Of a stretch of DNA of 8,706 bases, positions 1 to 5,072 are shown in pieces. This stretch comes from Streptomyces sp. NRRL WC-3618 (GTDB lineage Bacteria > Actinomycetota > Actinomycetes > Streptomycetales > Streptomycetaceae), in assembly GCF_001280005.1 (NCBI RefSeq), contig NZ_LGDW01000120.1:1-8706 (forward strand). The letters run 5' to 3'. The position numbers were made by a program, and so were the translations under genes. The notes beneath the pieces were generated by a model. The model made no database searches, was not told the DNA's origin, and was given only the letters and a program-made list of their open reading frames with translations. Position 1 is the stretch's first letter, and each line of letters starts with the position of its first letter.

Positions 1-681
1 GATCTGGGTGAAGCCGTCGGCGACGGCCTCGCGGGCCAGGCGGGCCAGCTTCTCGTCGGAGTAGCCGAGCCAGCCGGGGGTGGTGGTGTAGGCGGGGTAG
101 CCGCGCTCCAGGAGGCGGGCGATGCGCTCCTGGCGGCCGGGTTCGGCGCGGCGCAGGATCTCCAGGGCGTCCTCGGGGGTGAGGGCGTCGCTGAGCCAGC
201 GGAAGTCGACCTGGGCGACCAGGTCTTCCGGTGACATCTCGCCGAGGAAGCGCCAGACCGGCTGGCCGGCGCGCTTGGCGGCCAGGTCCCAGGCGGCGTT
301 GACCACGGCGCCGGTGGCCATGTGGATGGCGCCCTTCTCGGGGCCGAGCCAGCGCAGTTGGGGGTCGTGGACGAGGGAGCGGGAGAACGCGCCGAGGTCG
401 CCGCAGACTTCCTCGACCGAGAGGCCGACCACGTGGGGGGCGAGGGCCGCGATGGCGGCGGCCTGGACGTCGTTGCCGCGGCCGGTGGTGAAGGCCAGGG
501 CGTGGCCCTCCAGGCCGTCGCCGGCGTCGGTGCGCAGGACGACGTAGGCGGCGGAGTAGTCGGGTTCGGGGTTCATCGCGTCCGACCCGTCCAGGTGCTC
601 GGACGTCGGGAAGCGCACGTCGAGGACGTCCAGGGCGGTGATGCGGGCGGATGCCGATACGGGGGACTCGGTGGAGGACAT
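1..681 (-). CDS. fucD: L-fuconate dehydratase (enolase superfamily), N-terminal half, cut by window edge
   Basis: The first 227 codons are present; the family is roughly 430-440 residues, so about half is missing to the left. The enzyme dehydrates L-fuconate to 2-keto-3-deoxy-L-fuconate in the cytoplasm, a step of non-phosphorylating L-fucose breakdown. Recognition rests on close agreement with the L-fuconate dehydratase/ENOSF1 family: [11 protein letters not shown] (about 17-27), [20 protein letters not shown] (34-53), [16 protein letters not shown] (108-123), [16 protein letters not shown] (128-143), [10 protein letters not shown] (167-176) and [19 protein letters not shown] (194-212). These belong to the mandelate-racemase-type N-terminal capping domain and the barrel entry. 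The catalytic Lys and metal ligands would lie beyond the edge and cannot be checked. The ATG at 679-681 is preceded by AGGAG (687-691) with 5-nt spacing. It lies 107 nt downstream of the permease stop with no clear terminator between, so it is probably the last visible gene of the importer operon. I am sure of the family; substrate rests on similarity and the neighbouring fucosidase. Confidence 0.92.
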   Translation of the reverse strand, partial: MSSTESPVSASARITALDVLDVRFPTSEHLDGSDAMNPEPDYSAAYVVLRTDAGDGLEGHALAFTTGRGNDVQAAAIAALAPHVVGLSVEEVCGDLGAFSRSLVHDPQLRWLGPEKGAIHMATGAVVNAAWDLAAKRAGQPVWRFLGEMSPEDLVAQVDFRWLSDALTPEDALEILRRAEPGRQERIARLLERGYPAYTTTPGWLGYSDEKLARLAREAVADGFTQI

Positions 682-696
682 GGCAACTCCTAGGGG

Positions 697-716
697 GCAG
701 GGGCGAACGGCCCTGC
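697..716 (-). other. Small hairpin just upstream of the fucD ribosome binding site
   Basis: GCAGGG at 697-702 and CCCTGC at 711-716 form a 6-bp stem with an 8-nt loop, ending 6 nt before the AGGAG of fucD. There is no U-tract. It could be a weak attenuating or RNA-processing structure in the permease-fucD gap, or chance in GC-rich DNA. I see no other signal in the 107-nt gap. Confidence 0.25.
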
Positions 717-788
717 GACGAGATGGGGAACGACGGAGAGTCCGGCGGCCGCGCGGTCACAGGTGGATCTGGCGACGGCCGCCCGAAG

Positions 789-1832
789 TCACTCCTGGGC
801 CTTGCCGCCCGTGATGCGCGAGATCATCAGCGCGACCAGGATGATCAGGCCGTTGAGGGCGCCGATCCACTGCGCGGGTACACCGCCCAGGGTGAGCACG
901 TTCTGGATCATGAAGAGCAGCAGGATGCCGCTGAAGGCCCCGAACATGGTGCCCTTGCCGCCGTTGAGGCTGATCCCGCCGATGACGGCGGCGGCCATGA
1001 CGGTGAAGATGTAGCCGTTGCCCTGGGCGGAGGCGACGGAGGCCAGGCGTCCGGAGAGCAGGAGTCCGGCGAGGGCGGCGAGCGCACTGCCGGTGACGAT
1101 GACGATCCACAGCACCCGGTCGGTGCGGATGCCGGCCGCCTTCGCGGCGTCGACGTTGCCTCCGATGGCGTAGAGCGAGCGGCCGAAGCTGGTCCAGCCG
1201 AGGACGACGATGGCGATGGCGAACAGGGTGAGGCAGAGCCAGATGGAGGCCGGCATCCCGAACCATTCGGCGGTGCCCAGGTAGAGCATCGACTCCGGCA
1301 GCTGGAAGAAGGTCTGGCCGCCGGAGATGCCGGTCAGGACACCGCGCAGGACGATCAGCATGCCGAGGGTGACGATGAAGCCGTTGAGGCCGAAGCGGAT
1401 GATCAGGACGGCGTTGACCACGCCGATCAGCACGCCGACGGCGAGGGTGACCGGGATCGCCCAGGCGCCGGGCAGCAGGCCGAGGCCGTGTCCCGCGCCG
1501 GCCGGCACCACCAGCCAGGCCGCGACCCCGGGCGCGAGGCCCATGGTGGACTCGAGTGACAGGTCCATTTTCTTGACGATCAGGATCATCGTCTGGGCGA
1601 GGACCAGCAGCGCGATCTCGGACATGGTCTGCAGGACGTTGATGAGGTTGTCGGCCTGCAGGAAGATCGGGTTGACGATCTGTCCGACGATCGCGATCAC
1701 CACGATCGCGGGGACGAGCGCGAGGTCACGCAGCCTGGCCACCGGTATCCGGCCGCCGAACAGCGCGGTCGGCTTGGTTCTCGGCTCCGCGGCCTCTGAG
1801 GCGGGCTTGTCCGCGAGAACGGATTCAGGCAT
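789..1832 (-). CDS. CUT2 sugar ABC transporter permease (RbsC-like), probably for L-fucose
   Basis: This 347-residue membrane protein would form the channel of a monosaccharide importer, working with the ATPase and binding lipoprotein of the same operon. It has a hydrophilic N-terminus (1-33), then many hydrophobic segments, for example near 36-58, 64-86, 95-111, 124-146, 150-168, 195-212, 240-260, 275-287, 297-315 and 322-338. The BPD_transp_2 (RbsC/XylH) family signatures are present: KKMDLSLEST (87-96, like the GIDLSVGS of RbsC), GLNGFIVTLGMLIVLRGV (148-165), the cytoplasmic coupling loop GRSLYAIGGNVDAAKAAGI (217-235) and GISLNGGKGTMFGAFSG (286-302). Length is normal for the family. The ATG overlaps the end of the ATPase gene by 8 nt (ATGCCTGA), with its AAGGAG inside that gene, so translation is probably coupled. 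Substrate L-fucose is inferred from fucD and the fucosidase; another deoxysugar or pentose is possible. Confidence 0.92.
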   Translation of the reverse strand: MPESVLADKPASEAAEPRTKPTALFGGRIPVARLRDLALVPAIVVIAIVGQIVNPIFLQADNLINVLQTMSEIALLVLAQTMILIVKKMDLSLESTMGLAPGVAAWLVVPAGAGHGLGLLPGAWAIPVTLAVGVLIGVVNAVLIIRFGLNGFIVTLGMLIVLRGVLTGISGGQTFFQLPESMLYLGTAEWFGMPASIWLCLTLFAIAIVVLGWTSFGRSLYAIGGNVDAAKAAGIRTDRVLWIVIVTGSALAALAGLLLSGRLASVASAQGNGYIFTVMAAAVIGGISLNGGKGTMFGAFSGILLLFMIQNVLTLGGVPAQWIGALNGLIILVALMISRITGGKAQE

Positions 1833-3387
1833 TGAGGTCCACTCCTTCCATCGCGGCCACGAGGTCGTGGTCGTGCCAGCCGCGGGCGATCTCTGAGGTC
1901 ACTCGGCCCTGGAACATCACCAGGATCCGGTCGCACATGCGCAGGTCGTCGAGTTCGTCGGAGGCGATGAGCACTCCGGTGCCGGTCCGCGCGGTCTCCT
2001 CGACCTTGTCGAGGAGGAACTCCTTGGAGCGCACGTCCACGCCCGCGGTCGGGTTGATCAGGACCAGCAGCTTCGGATCGTCGGCCAGGGCGCGGGCCAT
2101 GACGACCTTCTGCTGGTTGCCTCCGGACAGCGCGGAGACCGGCAGGTCCGCTGAAGGGGTCTTGATCGCGAGGTTCTCGATCATGCCCTCGGCGAGGCGG
2201 TCCCGGTGACCGCGGCTCAGGAAACCGTGGGAGCCGAGCCGTTTGGGGATGGACAGGGTGGCGTTGTCCGCGATCGACATGTCGGGGACGAAGCCCTGGT
2301 GGTGGCGGTCCTGGGGGACGAATCCGGCGCCGGCGGCGAGCGCCGCGGGCACGCTGCCCGGCCGGGGCCGCCGCCCGGCGATCTCCACCTCGCCGCCGTC
2401 GGCGGACCGAAGCCCTACGACGGTCTCGGCGACCTCCGTACGACCGCTCACCGTGGCCCCGGCGAGTCCCACGATCTCGCCCGCCCCCACCTGGAAGGTG
2501 ACATCGCCGTAGGTTTCGCCGCTCAGCCCCTGGACGTCCAGCGCGACCGTGGCACCGGTGTCCAAAGTGCTCGCCCGCACCTCGCGCCGGTCGGCTGCCG
2601 CCTCGCCGGTCATGGCGGCGACGAGTTCGGTTCGGGGGAGTTCGGTCACCGGCGCGGTCAGGATGTGCCGGGCGTCACGGAACACGGTCACCATGTCGCA
2701 GATCTCGTAGATCTCCTGGATGTGGTGACTGATGAACAGGAAGGTCACGCCCTGGCGTTGCAGGTCGCGGATGCGGTCGAAGAGCCGGTTGATGGCGGCC
2801 GCGTCGAGCTGGGCGGTGGGTTCGTCCAGGATGATGAACCGCGCGCCGAAAGACAGCGCGCGGGCGATCTCGACGAACTGCCGCTGCTCCACGTTAAGTT
2901 CGTTAGCAGGAGTCTGTGGGTCGACGTCCACCGACCAGGTCGACAACGTCTCCTGCGCACGGCGGCGCACGCCCTGCCAGCTGATCAGCCGGCCGGCTCC
3001 GTGGTGGTGCCGGTTGAGGAAGAGGTTCTCGGCGACGGTCAGCGTGGGGATGATCGTCGACTTCTGGTAGACACAGGCAACCCGCCTGCGCCAGGCGTCG
3101 CGGTCAGTGAGCCGCGGCGCCTGGGTGCCGCCGAAGGAGACCGTTCCCTCGTCCGGGGCCTGGAGGCCGGTGAGGACCGAGACCAGGGTCGACTTGCCGG
3201 CTCCGTTGCGGCCGACGAGCGCGTGGGTCTCACCGGGCCGGATGGTGATCCGGGCGCCGTTCAGGGCCACCGTCGGACCGAATCGTTTGACAATGCCCGT
3301 CGCCTCGACGACAGGCGGGTCGACCGGGACCCGCCCGCCGTCCGCCGGGGCGGGCGCGGGGGTTACTGCTCGCTCCCCGTCGCTCAT
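1825..3387 (-). CDS. CUT2 sugar ABC transporter ATPase, double nucleotide-binding domain (RbsA-like)
   Basis: This 520-residue protein has two fused ATPase domains in the RbsA/XylG/MglA layout and would power uptake through the neighbouring permease. Domain 1 (about 27-262) has Walker A GRNGAGKST (59-67), Q-loop Gln108, Walker B FIILDEP (184-190), D-loop AQLD (192-195) and switch His in ISHH (219-222), but its signature is LNVEQRQ (164-170), not LSGGQ. Domain 2 (about 280-518) has a clear signature LSGGNQQK (420-427) and Q-loop Gln359. Its Walker A is degenerate (GATVSGRTE, 310-318, no Lys), as is usual for RbsA second domains. Its Walker B is LVLINP (441-446), with Ile and Asn where Asp and Glu are expected. 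The intact halves are therefore complementary: domain 1 supplies the catalytic residues and domain 2 the good signature, consistent with one working ATP site. The ATG at 3385-3387 has AAGG 8 nt upstream. The gene starts 45 nt after the binding-protein stop and overlaps the permease gene by 8 nt. Confidence 0.93.
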   Translation of the reverse strand: MSDGERAVTPAPAPADGGRVPVDPPVVEATGIVKRFGPTVALNGARITIRPGETHALVGRNGAGKSTLVSVLTGLQAPDEGTVSFGGTQAPRLTDRDAWRRRVACVYQKSTIIPTLTVAENLFLNRHHHGAGRLISWQGVRRRAQETLSTWSVDVDPQTPANELNVEQRQFVEIARALSFGARFIILDEPTAQLDAAAINRLFDRIRDLQRQGVTFLFISHHIQEIYEICDMVTVFRDARHILTAPVTELPRTELVAAMTGEAAADRREVRASTLDTGATVALDVQGLSGETYGDVTFQVGAGEIVGLAGATVSGRTEVAETVVGLRSADGGEVEIAGRRPRPGSVPAALAAGAGFVPQDRHHQGFVPDMSIADNATLSIPKRLGSHGFLSRGHRDRLAEGMIENLAIKTPSADLPVSALSGGNQQKVVMARALADDPKLLVLINPTAGVDVRSKEFLLDKVEETARTGTGVLIASDELDDLRMCDRILVMFQGRVTSEIARGWHDHDLVAAMEGVDLNA

Positions 3388-3432
3388 CTCAACCGCCTTG
3401 TACTCGTGAACCGTTGATTTCCTGACGAACCA

Positions 3433-4494
3433 TCAGCTGAGGTTGTTGCCCCACAGGGACTTGTCGTCGCTCTTGAGGCTGGGCACACCGCCGTAGGTGC
3501 CGCCGTCACTGGTGACCAGCGGGGCGGAGAGCTGGTCCTCCAGCAGCCCCTCGCGGACCTGGATGATCGTGCTGTCGTGGTCGGTCCTGCCGGGCTTGAA
3601 CGTCTTCCCGTCGATCGCGGCCCTGAGGTAGTACAGGGCGTACTTGGCGTAGAGGTCGGCCGGCTGGGAGACGGTGGCGTCGATCTTGCCCTCGCCTATG
3701 GACCTCAGTTCCTCGGGAATGCCGTCGTTGGACACGACGAACACGTGCTTCTTGTCCGAGGGGTCGACCAGCAGGCCCTTCTGCTTGAGCACCTGGAGCG
3801 TGCCCGGCAGCGCGAAACTCGACTCCATGTAGACGCCCTTGATGTCCGGGTTGGCCGTCAGGTCCGTCTGGAGCTTCTGGGCCGCGACTGCGCCGTCCCA
3901 GTTGGTCGCCTCGCCGAACACCTTGATGCCCGGGTAGTCCTTCTTCATGCAGTCGTTGAACGCCTCGGTGCGGTCACGGCCGTTGATGGAGTCCAGGCCG
4001 CCCTCCAGCATCACGACCTTGCCCTTGCCGCCGAGCTTGGTGCCCAGGTACTGGCACGCCTTCTCCCCGTACGCCCGGTTGTCGGCGCGGACCACCATGA
4101 AGACCTTGCCGGCGTCGGGGCGGGTGTCCACGGTGACGACCGGGATCTTCTTCGCCTCCAACTGCGCCAGCGTCGGCGCGATGGCGGCGGTGTCCTGCGG
4201 GGCCATCGCCAGACCCTTGACACCCTGACTGATGAACGTCTGCGCGTTGGCGGTCAGCTTGGCGACGTCGTTCTGCGAGTTGGTGGTCTTGAGCGAGAGG
4301 CCGAGCTCCTTGGCGTACTCCGGCGTGTACTTGATGTACGAGTTCCAGAAGTCGGTGTCGGAGCGCGGGTAGTCGACCCCCACCAGCGGGGCACCGCCGG
4401 CGGACGTGGAGGCGGAACCTCCGCCACAGGCGCTGATCAGCAGCAGGGCGGACGTGGCCGAGACGGCGGTGCAGAGTGCGGTTCTGAGTCTCAT
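3433..4494 (-). CDS. Sugar-binding lipoprotein of CUT2 ABC importer (Peripla_BP_4/RbsB-like), probably L-fucose
   Basis: This 353-residue protein would capture the sugar at the outer face of the membrane and hand it to the permease. The N-terminus is a lipoprotein signal: basic MRLR, a hydrophobic stretch to about residue 20, and lipobox ISAC with the lipidated Cys at 23, followed by a Gly/Ser/Ala-rich tether to about 35. The mature part has type I periplasmic-binding features: LVGVDYPRSDTDFWNSYIK (37-55), GVKGLAMAPQD (91-101), KIPVVTVDTRPD (116-127), the ligand-contact region NGRDRTEAF (171-179), VVSNDGIPEEL (253-263) and ATVSQPADL (273-281). I place the start at the ATG 4492-4494 because GAGGA (4503-4507) sits 8 nt upstream. 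A GTG five codons earlier (4507-4509) would itself lie in that ribosome site and has no site of its own. It is first in the operon, behind a promoter with a candidate operator. L-fucose as ligand is inferred from context. Confidence 0.93.
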   Translation of the reverse strand: MRLRTALCTAVSATSALLLISACGGGSASTSAGGAPLVGVDYPRSDTDFWNSYIKYTPEYAKELGLSLKTTNSQNDVAKLTANAQTFISQGVKGLAMAPQDTAAIAPTLAQLEAKKIPVVTVDTRPDAGKVFMVVRADNRAYGEKACQYLGTKLGGKGKVVMLEGGLDSINGRDRTEAFNDCMKKDYPGIKVFGEATNWDGAVAAQKLQTDLTANPDIKGVYMESSFALPGTLQVLKQKGLLVDPSDKKHVFVVSNDGIPEELRSIGEGKIDATVSQPADLYAKYALYYLRAAIDGKTFKPGRTDHDSTIIQVREGLLEDQLSAPLVTSDGGTYGGVPSLKSDDKSLWGNNLS

Positions 4495-4502
4495 GGCTTG
4501 TT

Positions 4503-4507
4503 TCCTC
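4503..4507 (-). promoter_or_regulatory. Ribosome binding site deciding the start of the binding-protein gene
   Basis: GAGGA on the minus strand lies 8 nt before the ATG at 4492-4494. It overlaps the alternative GTG (4507-4509), which argues against that GTG as the start. Confidence 0.75.
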
Positions 4508-4571
4508 ACGCGGAACGGCTGGACGGGCGGGCAATGTTTCGGGGATGCGAACGCCAGATGACGTCACCTCT

Positions 4572-4586
4572 AGACATGGGATGTTT
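4572..4586. promoter_or_regulatory. Operator-like imperfect dyad over the importer promoter
   Basis: AGACATGGGATGTTT is an imperfect inverted repeat (AGACAT / ATGTTT around GGG). It overlaps the predicted -10 box (4584-4589) and the likely start site, where a repressor would block initiation. It matches 12 of 15 positions of the core of the palindrome at 4751-4775 (AGACATGCCATGTCT), which suggests one regulator binds both. The regulator is not in the window. Confidence 0.5.
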
Positions 4587-4613
4587 ATAGGCGTGAATCC
4601 TTCTCCGTGTCCA
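4584..4613 (-). promoter_or_regulatory. Sigma70-type promoter of the sugar-importer operon
   Basis: On the minus strand TGGACA (4608-4613) is followed after 18 nt by TATAAA (4584-4589); each box matches the vegetative consensus at 5 of 6 positions. Transcription would start near 4577, giving a leader of about 80 nt before the binding-protein ATG. The operator-like dyad at 4572-4586 overlaps the -10 box, so the promoter is likely sugar-controlled. Confidence 0.6.
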
Positions 4614-4750
4614 GACGTTTGCGACCACTGGCACAAAAAACCAGATAACGAGTAGAGAACGGTGGCGGGCACAGGCTCCCACCTCGTGATCCATCCCATC
4701 TCTGCCTTCGTCGGCGCTTCGCCGTGCGACCCCCTGACTCGATCGCCGTT

Positions 4751-4775
4751 GGCCCAGACATGCCATGTCTGAGCC
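4751..4775. promoter_or_regulatory. Long palindrome with AGACATG core, probable regulator binding site
   Basis: The core CAGACATG-C-CATGTCTG (4755-4771) is perfect around a single central C (4763). One mismatched pair further out (4754/4772) is followed by GGC (4751-4753) and GCC (4773-4775), so 11 of 12 position pairs are complementary. It resembles the dyad over the importer promoter, 184 nt away centre to centre. No T-run follows and no gene end is near, so a terminator is unlikely. It could be the main operator of the divergent locus, allowing looping to the other site. Confidence 0.55.
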
Positions 4776-4783
4776 CACGTGAG

Positions 4784-4799
4784 GCACCTTATAAGGTGC
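4784..4799. promoter_or_regulatory. Perfect 16-bp palindrome GCACCTTATAAGGTGC
   Basis: This is a perfect inverted repeat with no spacer, starting 9 nt after the larger palindrome but of unrelated sequence. Its centre contains TATAAG, a fair -10 box on either strand. On the plus strand the -35 position (about 4767-4772, GTCTGA) is poor and lies in the neighbouring palindrome, so an activator-dependent fucosidase promoter is conceivable. A second regulator's operator is equally possible. Confidence 0.45.
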
Positions 4800-4832
4800 A
4801 ATCGATGACAAATAGGCTATGTTTCCTGTCTT

Positions 4833-5009
4833 TCATCCCTGTGCGGGTGTTGACATCCGTGGGATATGTGGCCGAAGTTCATCGTTAACATCCGGAGCCT
4901 CCGGCCTGGGGTGCTGTTCGACCCGGTCCACGCCCACCCACAAACCGTCGTTCGCAGCACCTGGGAGTTCGCCGACTGCCCGCAGGTGCGAGAACCGGGC
5001 GATACGCAT
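4833..5009 (-). pseudogene. Short open frame, possible remnant of a gene N-terminus
   Basis: A 58-codon frame starts at the ATG 5007-5009 with MRIARFSHLRAVGELP and ends at 4833. The first roughly 37 codons favour G or C in the third position, as real genes here do; the rest do not. The MRIARFS opening resembles N-termini of fumarylacetoacetate-hydrolase-family proteins, a family that includes a later enzyme of non-phosphorylating fucose breakdown. The match is only a few residues long and from memory. The strand equals that of the importer operon. It may be a decayed gene start, a small unknown protein, or chance; I could not identify it. Confidence 0.2.
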
Positions 5010-5060
5010 TTGGTCATCTCTCACGGTGTACAGCTCAGCCAGGGATAAAGCACACAAAAC

Positions 5061-5065
5061 AGGAG
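5061..5065 (+). promoter_or_regulatory. Ribosome binding site of the fucosidase gene
   Basis: AGGAG ends 7 nt before the ATG at 5073 and supports that start, which also gives a complete Tat signal peptide. Confidence 0.7.
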
Positions 5066-5072
5066 TGAGATC

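Larger units (their letters stand above)
4495..5072. other. Divergent intergenic region between importer operon and fucosidase gene
   Basis: These 578 nt separate the two transcription units and are visibly less GC-rich than the genes. From left to right they contain the ribosome site of the binding-protein gene, an operator-like dyad over a minus-strand promoter (4572-4613), an imperfect CAGACGTTTG dyad (4612-4621) over the -35 end, the AGACATG palindrome (4751-4775) and a perfect 16-bp palindrome (4784-4799). Next come two ACATCCG words (4853-4859 and 4888-4894), a small CCGGAG-C-CTCCGG dyad (4892-4904) and the ribosome site of the fucosidase gene. A short minus-strand frame (4833-5009) with coding-like codons is listed separately. 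I found no convincing plus-strand promoter and no RNA gene. Confidence 0.7.

Noticed and set aside
651..1559. 302-codon plus-strand frame opposite the permease gene
   Set aside because: It is rich in Asp, Glu, Gly and Ala repeats and opposite a clear membrane protein; there is no motif in it.
2206..3417. Long plus-strand open frame (403 codons) opposite the ATPase gene
   Set aside because: It mirrors the ATPase gene, whose motifs are unmistakable. Its composition is Gly/Asp/Arg/Val-rich with no recognisable domain, as expected for antisense frames in GC-rich DNA.
4619..4643. TTGCGA with a GATAAC about 19 nt downstream as a plus-strand promoter
   Set aside because: Both boxes are weak, the spacing is long, and it would start more than 400 nt before the fucosidase gene.
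4751..4799. The two adjacent palindromes as a bidirectional terminator
   Set aside because: No gene ends nearby; both flanking genes start from this region, and there is no T-run.
4506..4811. Minus-strand 101-codon frame upstream of the binding-protein gene
   Set aside because: It spans the promoter and operator-like sites, lacks a ribosome site and has no recognisable protein features.
4850..4855. Perfect TTGACA on the plus strand as -35 of a fucosidase promoter
   Set aside because: No acceptable -10 box lies 16-19 nt downstream; the bases there are CGAAGT or GAAGTT.
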